A stretch of 64,000 nt of DNA. Source: Duganella sp. CF402 (GTDB lineage Bacteria > Pseudomonadota > Gammaproteobacteria > Burkholderiales > Burkholderiaceae_D). The translations under genes and the position numbers were made by a program. The notes beneath the pieces are model-generated. The model was not told where the DNA came from. It ran no database searches and saw nothing but the letters and a program-made list of their open reading frames with translations. Below are positions 46,279 through 55,035 of the stretch, in pieces. Each line of letters opens with the position of its first letter. Positions within the stretch are counted from its first letter, which is position 1. Location: the NCBI RefSeq assembly GCF_900109645.1, contig NZ_FOBG01000003.1, forward strand, positions 186,001 to 250,000. The letters are read 5' to 3'.

Positions 46279-47067
46279 ATGCCGACTACCCTTGAAAGCA
46301 GCCGTTGCAAGATTCTTATCGTGGATGACTCCGCGTTCGAGCAGCGCATGCTGGCGGATTTGCTGAGCGAGATGCCGTACAAGGTCTCGGTCGCCTTCAA
46401 TGGCCTGCAGGGTTATCAACTGGCGCTGGCCAACCGGCCCGACCTGATCCTGCTCGACGTGCGCATGCCGAATATGGACGGCTACACCGCCTGCCGCCTG
46501 CTCAAGGCCAATCCGGTCACGCAGGATATTCCGGTGATCTTTCTGAGCGGCGCCGATGCCGACGACGACCGTATCCTCGGGCTGTCGATCGGCGGCGTCG
46601 ACTACGTCTCCAAGCCATTCTCGCCGGGCGAGCTGACCGCGCGCATCCAGGTGCACCTGAACCTGGCGCGGCGCCAGCAGCAGGCGCCGCCCATCGCGGC
46701 GGAAGATGAACAACACATGGAGGCGGAAAGCGATCCGGACGCGGTGCTGGTCAACGCCGTCAAGCGCCTGATCAGCGACAACCTGGCGGCGCTGCCGGGG
46801 CTGGCCGAGATTGCGCGCAGCGTCGGCACCTACCGCGAAAAACTGTCGCAGGTGTTCCGCGAGCAGACCGGCATGACGGTGTTCGGCTTCATCCGCGAGG
46901 AGCGCATCCGCCGTGGCGAGGAATTACTCAAGGATACCGATATCGACGTGCAGGACATCGCCCTGCTGATCGGCTTCAACAACGCCGGCAATTTCGCTAC
47001 CGCCTTCCGCGAGCGCATGGGCGTGACGCCCACCGCCTACCGCCAGGCGATCCAGAAGAAGCATTAA
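46279..47067 (+). CDS. Response regulator with AraC-type DNA-binding domain
   Basis: A 262-residue regulator. The receiver domain (about residues 10-125) has D16-D17, phospho-acceptor D60 (ILLDVRMPNMDG), the Ser of IFLSGAD and the Lys of VSKPF. A linker leads to an AraC/XylS two-helix-turn-helix domain (about 155-262: LAEIARSVGTYREKLSQVF and IALLIGFNNAGNFATAFRE). It is divergent from the Csu-type operon across an AT-rich 182-base gap and is its most likely regulator, but no partner kinase is adjacent. Its stop overlaps the convergent pnuC stop by four bases. Confidence 0.92.
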   Translation: MPTTLESSRCKILIVDDSAFEQRMLADLLSEMPYKVSVAFNGLQGYQLALANRPDLILLDVRMPNMDGYTACRLLKANPVTQDIPVIFLSGADADDDRILGLSIGGVDYVSKPFSPGELTARIQVHLNLARRQQQAPPIAAEDEQHMEAESDPDAVLVNAVKRLISDNLAALPGLAEIARSVGTYREKLSQVFREQTGMTVFGFIREERIRRGEELLKDTDIDVQDIALLIGFNNAGNFATAFRERMGVTPTAYRQAIQKKH

Positions 47068-47642
47068 ACCGGCAGCGCCTGTGCCTGTGTCTGCATTTGG
47101 CGACGCCAGAAATACCACGAAGCGAGCGCGTTGAGCCAGTAGGCCGCGTACAGCGCGGCCGTCACGTACAGGCCACGGCTGGCGTACAGCGGCACCGACA
47201 CCGTGTTCACCAGCAGCCAGAACGGCCAGGTTTCCAGTCGCCGCCGCATCAGCAGCAGTTGCGCGACGATGGAAAACATCAGCACGGCGGAATCGATGAA
47301 GGGGGCGTAGGCATTGGTGTAGGCCTGCAGCATCAGGCCATAGCCGGCCGTGGCCAGCACACCGACCCCGCCCATCCACAGCAGCGCCGGCAAGCGGGTG
47401 CGCGAAATCGGCAGCGGCGCGCCGCCGGCGCCGCGCCGCCATTGCAGCCAGCCGATCACGCAGGTCACGATGAAGAATAATTGCAGCGCCACGTCGGCGT
47501 ACAGGTTGACGCTGTAGAACAGCGCGGCAAACATGGCGCAGCCGATGATGCCCATCCACCAGGAATGCACGTTGTTGCGCCCCGATAGCACGATGGAAAC
47601 CGTCATCACGGCATTGGCGGCGATTTCCAGCGCTGAGGTCAA
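47064..47642 (-). CDS. pnuC: PnuC-family nicotinamide riboside transporter
   Basis: A 192-residue inner-membrane protein with about seven helices. It has family features such as NNVHSWWMGIIGCAMFAALF near the N terminus and WPFWLLVNTVSVPLYASRG towards the C terminus. PnuC proteins take up nicotinamide riboside (others thiamine or riboflavin) by facilitated diffusion; the vitamin cannot be decided from sequence alone. The gene follows the M48 protease gene on the same strand, with 24 bases between, so co-transcription is possible. Confidence 0.9.
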   Translation of the reverse strand: MTSALEIAANAVMTVSIVLSGRNNVHSWWMGIIGCAMFAALFYSVNLYADVALQLFFIVTCVIGWLQWRRGAGGAPLPISRTRLPALLWMGGVGVLATAGYGLMLQAYTNAYAPFIDSAVLMFSIVAQLLLMRRRLETWPFWLLVNTVSVPLYASRGLYVTAALYAAYWLNALASWYFWRRQMQTQAQALPV

Positions 47643-47666
47643 CAGCAGTCCTTTTCCTTATGGATG

Positions 47667-48875
47667 TTATGGGTGGCACTCCGGCGGCAGTACCCGCGCC
47701 GGGATCTCTTCGCTGGCGCACTGCCAGACCACGCGCTTATTCTCGTCCACGCGCGGAGTGAACGCAATAGCCTTGCCGCGATAGTTGAGGTCGGACGGGT
47801 ACACGCGCACCATGCCGTTGCCGCCATCGACCGTGATTTCCTGCACCGCGTGGCTCGGATCGTCCATCGCGTAGCCGGCCTGTTCCAGCGTGTCCGGGCC
47901 ACGGCCGTTGGCGTAGAAATAGCGTTCGACGGCGGCGGTCGCCTCATGTCCCTCCGCCACCGCCTGCGCCATGCGGGCCTTGGCGGTGTAGTCGCTGTAG
48001 GCCGGGATGGCCACGGCGGCCAGCACGCCGATCACCGCGATCACGCCCAGCACCGAACCGGCGCCGCCGACGCCAAGGCGCGGCACGAACAAGGCCAGCA
48101 AATAAGCCAGGCCGTGGCGGCCCGGCGGCGGCACTTCATTGCCCTGCGCCAGCCCGCGCACCACTGCCATGCGCTTGACCAGCCACGGGTAATCGCCGAC
48201 CAGTTCGTGGAACGACATCCAGAAGCCGCTGCTCTGCTGTGCTTGCGCCGTGTAGCAGCCGACGCTCATCTGACGCCAGCGCTTGCCGCCGGCCGCCAGC
48301 GCGGCCAGCCCGACTTGCGCGCTTTTCAGATCATCGCAGGCGTGGAAACCGTGGCGGTCGCAAGTGTACTCGCGGGCCCGCGCATAGGCCGGGCCCAGCA
48401 GCGGCAGCAAGGCCGCCGGCGCCAGCAGCGCCGACCAGCGCAGGTGGTTGCGCTTGATGTGGCCGATCTCGTGGCCGATGTAGAAGTTGATCGCGTCCGG
48501 GCGCTCTTCCAGCGCATCGACCACATCCGAATACAGCACGATGAAATTGTTGCCGAGGAAGCGGGTGGCAAAGGCGTTGAAGGCCCCGCCCATTTGCAGC
48601 AGGTAGGCTTCCGGCACTACCTCCAGCCCGAGACGCTCGCAACATACCTCGATGCGCTGGTACAGGTCGGGGAATTGCGCCGGCGTGATCTGCACCGCCG
48701 TGCCGCGCAGGTAGGACACCAGCGCCGATTGCGCAAAACAGTAGCCGATGAAGAACAGCAGCACGTACACCAGCGCCATGCCCACCGTGCCGAGCACCAG
48801 CACCGCCCAGATCAGCAGCGACAGCGCCAGCATGATGCCGAACAGGGTCTTTTCGTTTTTGTAGATCAGGTTCAT
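47667..48875 (-). CDS. M48 metalloprotease fused to a type IV pilin-like domain
   Basis: A 402-residue protein. Two N-terminal membrane helices (about residues 10-50) precede an M48 zinc-protease domain with HEIGH (H135, E136, H139) and a further Glu ligand likely in the AREYTCDRHG segment. After about residue 270 comes a type IV pilin-like part: a hydrophobic helix (GVIAVIGVLAAVAIPAYSDY) running into ARMAQAVAEG, then a beta domain closed by two cysteines in WQCASEEIP...LPPEC, the pilin D-loop pattern. The prepilin cleavage site (G before F/M-T-L-x-E) is absent, so it is probably not assembled as a pilus. The ATG at 48875 is chosen over 48893. Confidence 0.87.
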   Translation of the reverse strand: MNLIYKNEKTLFGIMLALSLLIWAVLVLGTVGMALVYVLLFFIGYCFAQSALVSYLRGTAVQITPAQFPDLYQRIEVCCERLGLEVVPEAYLLQMGGAFNAFATRFLGNNFIVLYSDVVDALEERPDAINFYIGHEIGHIKRNHLRWSALLAPAALLPLLGPAYARAREYTCDRHGFHACDDLKSAQVGLAALAAGGKRWRQMSVGCYTAQAQQSSGFWMSFHELVGDYPWLVKRMAVVRGLAQGNEVPPPGRHGLAYLLALFVPRLGVGGAGSVLGVIAVIGVLAAVAIPAYSDYTAKARMAQAVAEGHEATAAVERYFYANGRGPDTLEQAGYAMDDPSHAVQEITVDGGNGMVRVYPSDLNYRGKAIAFTPRVDENKRVVWQCASEEIPARVLPPECHP

Positions 48876-49023
48876 GGCATTCCGGCGCTCCAAAAGTTTC
48901 CGTGAAGCTATTTTAATCGCTGATTTACGAAATTTGCAACTATTTTTGACAACACGCCGGCACGCTTGAACATTCGCGCCCCATCTGGCAAATTGTAGCC
49001 ATAGTTTGATCGAGGGTTACTTC

Positions 49024-49785
49024 ATGCAAGCGCGTCACATGTTATCCGCCGTTGCCCTGCTGGGCGTGGCCGCGCAAGCGGCGGCGTGCGAGCTGCGCAT
49101 GGCGCTCGAGCAGTGGCCGCCCTATCTGTACCGCCAGCCCGACGCCAGCCCTGCCGGACTGGACTGGGAACTGGCGCAAGCCATCCTCAAGGAAGCCGGC
49201 TGCAAGCTGGCGCCGCAGCCCGAACTGCCGACCGCGCGCCGCCAGCGCGAGTTTGAACAAGGCCAGCTGGACCTGATGCTGTCGGCCTCCAATACGACCG
49301 AACGGCGCCGCTATGCGCGCTTCAGCATCGCCTACCGGCATGAGACGGTGGGCGTGTTTGCGCGCGCCGGTGCGCAGCGCCACTACCAGCACCTGTCCAG
49401 CTTTGATGTGCTGGTGCGCGACAAGGTCTCGCTGCTGGCGCCGAAAGTGGGCTGGTATGGCGCCGCCTATGCGCGCGCGCAGCCGGCGCTGGCGGCGTCC
49501 GGCCGACTCAGCACCTTCATCAGTTTCGAGCAAGGCTTGCGCATGCTCGACGCCGGCCGCGCCGACCTGATCCTCGGCGACACGCTGGCGCTGCGCCATC
49601 AAGCCAAACAGCAAGGCACCGCCATCGGCGCCCTGCCGCTGGTGGTGCTGCGCGCGCCGGTGCATCTGATGCTCAACAAGAGCACCACCACGCAGGCCGA
49701 CCTCGACCACATCAACGCCGCCATCACGCGGCTGGAACAGCAAGGCGTGCTCGGTGCGATCCGCAGCCGCTACGGCGAACCATAG
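49024..49785 (+). CDS. Periplasmic solute-binding protein, family 3-like
   Basis: A 253-residue exported protein with a signal peptide (HMLSAVALLGVAAQAAA) and the two-lobed family 3 binding fold: LRMALEQWPPYLYRQ, GLDWELAQAILKEAGCKL, FEQGQLDLMLSASNTTERRR. No permease or ATPase gene is near, so it may be an orphan binding protein or a signalling input. Two cysteines near the mature N terminus and in AGCKL may form a disulfide. The start may be 49024 or the next ATG at 49039. It overlaps the convergent HupE-like gene by 16 bases. Confidence 0.85.
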   Translation: MQARHMLSAVALLGVAAQAAACELRMALEQWPPYLYRQPDASPAGLDWELAQAILKEAGCKLAPQPELPTARRQREFEQGQLDLMLSASNTTERRRYARFSIAYRHETVGVFARAGAQRHYQHLSSFDVLVRDKVSLLAPKVGWYGAAYARAQPALAASGRLSTFISFEQGLRMLDAGRADLILGDTLALRHQAKQQGTAIGALPLVVLRAPVHLMLNKSTTTQADLDHINAAITRLEQQGVLGAIRSRYGEP

Positions 49786-50873
49786 CGCTGCGCCATCCAG
49801 AACACCGCCATCGCCGCCGCCAGCAGCGCCGACAATTGCCGCACGCGCGGGTAGAACGGTCGGCGCACCAGCAACAGCAGCAACGGCGCGGCCAGCACGA
49901 TCACCAAGCCCTGCATCGCTTCGATGCCAAGGTTGAACGCCAGCACGCCGGCCGCCAGCCGCGCGCCGCTCAGTTGCAGTTCGCGGATGGCCGAGGCAAA
50001 CGCCAGTCCGTGCACCAGCCCGAAGCCGAACGCCACCCACGCTTCGCGGCGCGGGAAGATCGGCCGCCACGCGTGCACCGCCGAGCACAGGATCGACAGC
50101 GCGATGGCGAATTCGACCGGCTGCTCCGGCACGCGCACCGTGCCGAACGCGCCCAGCAGCAGCGTCACCGAATGGCCCAGCGTGAAGGCCGTCACCACCT
50201 TCAGCAGATAGGCCAGCAGATGGCGCATGCCACCGTAGCCTTGCCACTTGCCGTCCTGCGCCAGCAGGGCCGCTGGCAGCAATAGCGTCAGCAGGAACAA
50301 CAGGTGGTCGGTGCCTTCGGCGATGTGCTGCATGCCGAGCCGGAACAGGTCGGCGCAGCCGGCCCACCAGCGCGGATCTGCGCCTTGCACCTCCACGCTG
50401 CGCTGGCCGTAGTGCAGCGTTCCGAGCAGGCGTGATGGCGCATCGGCCGCGCTGCGCAGGGCCACCACCGTCAGGTGGCTGGGTACCTGGTGGGCGATGG
50501 CGTCGTCGTTGAAGCTGAAGCGGTCCAGCGGCGCGCCCGGAGGCGGCCGCAGCGTCATCGTCGCCAGCAGATCGGCCGGCTGCCGGTCGCGCCGCCAGCG
50601 CACGCTGTCCAGCCTGACCAGCCACGCCCGACCGTCCGGCGCTACCGGGCGGATGTGGGCCGCCAGGTATTGCGCCAGCGCGGCGTCGCCGAGCTTGTCC
50701 AGCGGGATGGCCAGCTTCAGCTCATCCAGCGGCAGCGTCAGCTCGGCGCGGATGCTGTCCTGCCGGCTTTCCAGCAGGACTTCCGACTGCGGCGAGGGAT
50801 GCGCTGCCGCCGCAACTCCCCACAGCAGCAGGCATAACGCCAGCAGGCGCTTAGAAGCTGCCGCCATAGTCAT
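49770..50873 (-). CDS. HupE/UreJ-like membrane protein
   Basis: A 367-residue protein. It has a signal peptide (LLALCLLLWGVAAAAHP), a periplasmic beta-rich part of about 150 residues (ELTLPLDELKLAIPL), then six to seven membrane helices with the HupE/UreJ_2 signature GMQHIAEGTDHLLFLL and GFGLVHGLAFA. Known relatives carry nickel or related metal cargo, but this long form with a periplasmic domain is uncharacterised. Its start (50873, or 50867) lies inside the end of the Ig-DUF3500 gene, so the two are coupled. No urease or hydrogenase gene is nearby. Confidence 0.85.
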   Translation of the reverse strand: MTMAAASKRLLALCLLLWGVAAAAHPSPQSEVLLESRQDSIRAELTLPLDELKLAIPLDKLGDAALAQYLAAHIRPVAPDGRAWLVRLDSVRWRRDRQPADLLATMTLRPPPGAPLDRFSFNDDAIAHQVPSHLTVVALRSAADAPSRLLGTLHYGQRSVEVQGADPRWWAGCADLFRLGMQHIAEGTDHLLFLLTLLLPAALLAQDGKWQGYGGMRHLLAYLLKVVTAFTLGHSVTLLLGAFGTVRVPEQPVEFAIALSILCSAVHAWRPIFPRREAWVAFGFGLVHGLAFASAIRELQLSGARLAAGVLAFNLGIEAMQGLVIVLAAPLLLLLVRRPFYPRVRQLSALLAAAMAVFWMAQRYGSP

Positions 50874-52950
50874 TGGTCTTGTCGCGCCAGATGGTGTGGT
50901 AGTGGATGTCGGTGCCATACACCACGCCCTGCTGCACCACGAACTCGATCCACACGCGCGGACCGTCGATGCGGATGTAGGAGTGCTGTGCCTCCAGCGG
51001 CGACGCCGCCGCGTTCGGGTAAGCGCTGAAGTCGGCCTTCACACCATTCTGGCCGACGCCGTAAGCGACGTAGGTATTGGCCAGCGCGTCGTCGGCGAGG
51101 TAGGCGCCCAGCAGTGTGGCCGCCACGTCCGACGCCTGCGTGTTGACCCACGCTTCGATCGCCGCGCGCACATAGGTTTGCTGCCTGGCGTTCATGGCCG
51201 AGTACTGCAGGCCACGGCCGCTGGTCGGATACACCAGCGACTTGAAGTTGCCGTCGCTATTGCCCGAAGCGCCCATGATCACATCGGTGAAGGTGCCGGG
51301 CAGCTTGGCCGCTGCCGACGAGGCGCTGTCGGCGTAGATCGCTTGCGCCAGGTTGTAGACGGCGGCGCGCTGCTTCTCCATCGGCGCGTGCTGCTTGCCG
51401 GCGCTGCTGGCGTTGGCCTTGACGTCGACCACGCCGTCGGCGCCAACAGTCCAGTTAGGCGGCTCGACGCCGACAAAGTTCGGCGTCGCGCTGACCTTGC
51501 CGGTGTTGTAGGTGATGTTGTACGCGAGGTGGTGGCCGGCGATTTGCAGGATCCACGGCGAAGTGGCCGACGGCGTGCCGACAAACGCGATCGAGTACAG
51601 GTCGCTGCCGTAGTCCAGCGCGAAGCCGGTGCCGCCTGTGCCTCCCGCGCCACCGGCGCCGGCGCCGGCGCCGTCCGTCGGCGGCGTGAAGGTGCCGTCG
51701 GTTGGCGGCGTGAAGGTGCCATCGGTTGGCGGCGTAGCGCCGCCCGGCATGGTCCCGCCACCGCCTGCGCCACCGCCGGACGCCATGCCGCCAGCCAGCA
51801 CCTGGTCCGCCGCGCGCAACTCGTTGAGCAGCGTGATGCCGTTGGCGCTCAGCGCCTTGGCGATCACCAGATTGGCCGCCGCCAGTTGCGCCGCGCTCAG
51901 CGTGCTCGCATTCAGGCGCAGGCCGTGGCGCGAGCCCGGCAGGTTGGTCCACTGGTTGGCGTTCGCCAGCGCATAGTCGAACAGCACCGTGGTCGACGAG
52001 GTGGCCGAGCTGGCCACTGTCTTCTGGTCCGCCGATAGCGTGGCGAGGAAGGCATTGGCCGCGTTGACCACGGCTGGCGTGTTGGCGCCGGCGCTGACCA
52101 CATTCACCGTCAGCGCCACGCTCGCACTGGTGACGGCGCCCGCAGTGTTGGTCACCACCACCTTGTAGTTGCCGGCGCTGCTGGCGTTGGTCGTGTTGAT
52201 TTTGTAGATGCGATCGGTCGCGCCGGCAATCGCCACATCGTTGCGATACCACTGGTAGGACGGGCTGACGCCGTTCACCGTGACCCACAAGGTGGCGCTG
52301 GTGCCGGCATTGACGGTCTGCGCCACCGGCTGCACGTTGATGCTCGGCGCCGTCACCGACGACGACACTGCAATCACCGCCGCCGAACTGGTGGTGGTGC
52401 CGGCCGTGTTAGTGATCGCCACCGTGTAGCTGCCGGCCGCCGATGCCGCGTAGGTCGGACGGGTCGCGCCATCGATGGCCGTACCATCCTTGTACCACTG
52501 ATAGCCCAGCTCCAGCCCATCGGCCGTAACGGACAAGGTCTGGCTGGTGCCGGTGAGGATGGTCGCGCCCGAAGGCTGGGCCGTAATGACAGGCGCGCTG
52601 CTGACCGTGATCACCGCATTGGCGCTGGTGACCGAACCTGCGGACGAGGTCACCACCACGTAGTAAGTGCCGGCCTCGGTGGCGGTGTAGGTGGCGGCCG
52701 TGGCGTCGGCAATCGCGGCGCCGCCCAGATACCACTGATAGGTCAGGCCGCTGCCGGTGGCCACCACCGACAGCACACTGTTGGACCCGGCGGGAATAAT
52801 GGCGGAGGCTGGCTGCAGACTGATGGCTGGCCCGCTGGCGCTGCTGGCAGCGCTGGTCGAGGTGGACGAATCCGAACTGCCGCTGCAGCCGGACAGCAGC
52901 AGCGACAAGGAAGTGGCGTAGACGGCAAGCGCCCGGCTCGAGATATGCAT
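50851..52950 (-). CDS. Lipoprotein with three Ig-like repeats and a DUF3500 domain
   Basis: A 699-residue outer-envelope lipoprotein. The lipobox is LLLSGCSG, with lipidated Cys22. Three Ig-like repeats of about 80 residues follow (about 38-275), each with a YQWY core and a closing G(T/S/N)Y strand. From about residue 285 the DUF3500 pattern runs to the end (SADQKTVASSATSSTTVLFD, SRHGLRLN, LQIAGHHLAYNITY), interrupted near 400-430 by a low-complexity insert with repeated PPTDGTFT. DUF3500 has no known activity, though its His-rich segments could bind a metal. It is translationally coupled to the HupE-like gene. Confidence 0.88.
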   Translation of the reverse strand: MHISSRALAVYATSLSLLLSGCSGSSDSSTSTSAASSASGPAISLQPASAIIPAGSNSVLSVVATGSGLTYQWYLGGAAIADATAATYTATEAGTYYVVVTSSAGSVTSANAVITVSSAPVITAQPSGATILTGTSQTLSVTADGLELGYQWYKDGTAIDGATRPTYAASAAGSYTVAITNTAGTTTSSAAVIAVSSSVTAPSINVQPVAQTVNAGTSATLWVTVNGVSPSYQWYRNDVAIAGATDRIYKINTTNASSAGNYKVVVTNTAGAVTSASVALTVNVVSAGANTPAVVNAANAFLATLSADQKTVASSATSSTTVLFDYALANANQWTNLPGSRHGLRLNASTLSAAQLAAANLVIAKALSANGITLLNELRAADQVLAGGMASGGGAGGGGTMPGGATPPTDGTFTPPTDGTFTPPTDGAGAGAGGAGGTGGTGFALDYGSDLYSIAFVGTPSATSPWILQIAGHHLAYNITYNTGKVSATPNFVGVEPPNWTVGADGVVDVKANASSAGKQHAPMEKQRAAVYNLAQAIYADSASSAAAKLPGTFTDVIMGASGNSDGNFKSLVYPTSGRGLQYSAMNARQQTYVRAAIEAWVNTQASDVAATLLGAYLADDALANTYVAYGVGQNGVKADFSAYPNAAASPLEAQHSYIRIDGPRVWIEFVVQQGVVYGTDIHYHTIWRDKTNDYGGSF
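51672..51740 (-). repeat. Short in-frame tandem repeat, 24-base unit
   Basis: Nearly identical 24-base units code for PPTDGTFT repeats in the Ig-DUF3500 lipoprotein. There are about two and a half units with one or two mismatches. Length variation between strains by slippage would change only linker length. Confidence 0.7.
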
Positions 52951-53045
52951 AGTTTGCTTTCTCCGAAATTAAGGAAAGCAAACTTTAGCCACCCATCAAG
53001 CCGAAAACCGGCGCCTTACGGCCGTTTTGCCCGGTTTTACCCTCT

Positions 53046-53654
53046 TTAACAGCCCGCGTTGCCCTTGTGCGACTGGCGGCGCGCGGCCACGCCCAGCAAG
53101 CCCAGGCCGGCGACCAGCATGGCGTAGGTCGCCGGTTCCGGCACCACCGAGCCGTTGGCCTGGAATTCCGACACCGAGAACTGGAAATCGCCCGCGCCCG
53201 GCGCGCCGCTGATGCGGAAGGCCGTGGTGACCACCGGGCTGCCCAGGGTGGCGTAACCATTGTCCTGGCCCCAGCTGCGGTTGGGCGAGATGACGGCAGC
53301 CGTCTGCCAGGTATTGGCGCTGTCGAGATACTCGATCAGGTAGTTGTTGTCGTTGTCGCCCTGCAGCGCCAGGCTGCTGACCGAAGATTTATGGTTGAGC
53401 GTCACCGTGATGGTGTCGACGCCATAGTCGCCGCTCCAGAACACCGTGCCGGTATTCCACTGCGTGTTGATCGGCAGGAACACGCCGTCAGTCACCGTGG
53501 ACGCGGCGGCCAAATCGGCGCCGCCCCAGCCGGCGCTGTCGCCGAAGCCGGCGGTTGCCGACAAGGTCACCGCGCCATTCAGCGCCACATTGGTATCGGC
53601 CAGCGCGCCACCTGCCAGCCCCAGCAAAGCCACTACGAGTGCGAGTTTCTTCAT
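53046..53654 (-). CDS. PEP-CTERM protein with discoidin-like domain
   Basis: A 202-residue exported protein with a signal peptide (KKLALVVALLGLAGGALA). The body resembles an F5/8 type C (discoidin) carbohydrate-binding fold: NVALNGAVTLSATAGFG, a VTDG turn, WSGDYGVDTITVTLNHKSSV and an EYLDSANTWQ segment. The C-terminal exosortase tag is VPEPATYAMLVAGLGLLG, but the usual short Arg end is replaced by RRQSHKGNAGC. The ATG at 53654 has AGGGG upstream, and an AT-rich stretch follows that. Likely surface or matrix protein binding a glycan (inference). Confidence 0.86.
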   Translation of the reverse strand: MKKLALVVALLGLAGGALADTNVALNGAVTLSATAGFGDSAGWGGADLAAASTVTDGVFLPINTQWNTGTVFWSGDYGVDTITVTLNHKSSVSSLALQGDNDNNYLIEYLDSANTWQTAAVISPNRSWGQDNGYATLGSPVVTTAFRISGAPGAGDFQFSVSEFQANGSVVPEPATYAMLVAGLGLLGVAARRQSHKGNAGC

Positions 53655-53768
53655 GACCATCCCCTTTTTTAATATAAAAATTATAATGTTCACCTAGTTT
53701 AACTCAGCATCAGGCGCGGATGCGCACGATAGAAGAGTTTCATCGCCGCCGGCGGCAAAGGGGCAAAC

Positions 53769-55031
53769 ATGCTATGGTTGACCCTTTTTGCCCGCAGTTT
53801 TGCGTCAATTCCCATGCAGCACGAACAGATTTCCGACCTCCCTCTCATCACCGCACCGCGCGGCGCCGGACTGGCCAGCCTGGCGCTGGCCATCGGCGGC
53901 CTGGCCATCGGCACTGGCGAATTCGCCTCGATGAGCATCCTGCCGGTGGTGGCCAACGACCTCCACGCCACCCTGCCCGACATGGGCTACATGATCAGCG
54001 CCTACGCGCTGGGCGTGGTGTTCGGCGCGCCGCTGATCACCATCTTCCTGGCGCGCATGCCGCGCCGCGCCATGCTCATCCTGCTGATGTCGCTGTACGC
54101 GGCCGGCAACCTGCTGAGCGCCGCCGCGCCCGGCTACGGCGGCCTGCTGGCTGCGCGCTTCATCGCCGGCATTCCGCACGGCGCCTACTTCGGCGTGGCG
54201 GCGCTGGTGGCGGCTGCGATGGCGGCGCCGGACAAGCGCGCGCAGGCCGTTTCGCGCGTGCTGCTGGGCCTGACCATCGCCAACGTGTTCGGCGTGCCGC
54301 TGGCGACCTGGCTCAGCCAAGGCTTCGGCTGGCGCTCGACCTTCCTGGTGGTTGGCCTGCTGGGCCTGACCACGGCCGCGATGGTGAGCCGCTACGTGCC
54401 TTTCATTGCCGCCGGCAATGCCAGCCCGCGCCGCGAACTGGGCGTGTTCCGCCGCGTGCAAGTGTGGGTGACGCTGCTGATGGTATCGGTGGGTTTTGGC
54501 GGCCTGTTTGCGGTCTACACCTACGTCACGCCAACGCTGCTGGAAGTGACCAGGGTATCGCCGGCCGCGCTGCCGGTGCTGCTGGCCATGATGGGGGTCG
54601 GCATGACGGTGGGGAACCTGGTGGGCGGCTGGTTTGCCGACCGCTCGCGCCTGTGGACCATCTTCGGCGCGCTGGTGTGGAATGCGGCGGCGCTGTCGGC
54701 CTTCTATTACTCGAGCGCGCATTTGTGGAGCGTGGCGCTGAACCTGTTCGCCATCGGCTGCGGCATCGCCGTCTGCCCGGCGGTGCAGACGCGCCTGATG
54801 GACGTGGCGGGCGATGCGCAAACCGTGGCGGCGGCCTTGAATCACTCCGCCTTCAACTGCGCCAACGCCGCCGGCGCCTGGTGCGGCGGCCTGGCCATCG
54901 CCCACGGCATGAGCCTGCAATCGACCGGCCCGGTGGGCGCCCTGCTGGCCCTGGGCGGCATTGTGGTGCTGGGCGTGTCGGTGCTGCTGGAGCGGCGCAA
55001 CGGCGCCGCCCTGCAGCCAGCTGCCGCCTGA
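53769..55031 (+). CDS. MFS transporter, sugar-efflux/AraJ-like
   Basis: A 12-helix major facilitator of 420 residues from this start. The loop motif between helices 2 and 3 is FLARMPRRAML, and helices 1 and 2 read LASLALAIGGLAIGTGEFAS and MGYMISAYALGVVFGAPLIT, as in the drug or sugar efflux subgroup (AraJ/YdhP). The substrate is unknown. The start at 53769 has AAGGGG upstream; the ATG at 53814 (MQHEQISD) would remove a 15-residue extension and looks more like family members. It is tail to tail with the M13 peptidase gene. Confidence 0.9.
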   Translation: MLWLTLFARSFASIPMQHEQISDLPLITAPRGAGLASLALAIGGLAIGTGEFASMSILPVVANDLHATLPDMGYMISAYALGVVFGAPLITIFLARMPRRAMLILLMSLYAAGNLLSAAAPGYGGLLAARFIAGIPHGAYFGVAALVAAAMAAPDKRAQAVSRVLLGLTIANVFGVPLATWLSQGFGWRSTFLVVGLLGLTTAAMVSRYVPFIAAGNASPRRELGVFRRVQVWVTLLMVSVGFGGLFAVYTYVTPTLLEVTRVSPAALPVLLAMMGVGMTVGNLVGGWFADRSRLWTIFGALVWNAAALSAFYYSSAHLWSVALNLFAIGCGIAVCPAVQTRLMDVAGDAQTVAAALNHSAFNCANAAGAWCGGLAIAHGMSLQSTGPVGALLALGGIVVLGVSVLLERRNGAALQPAAA

Positions 55032-55035
55032 CGGC

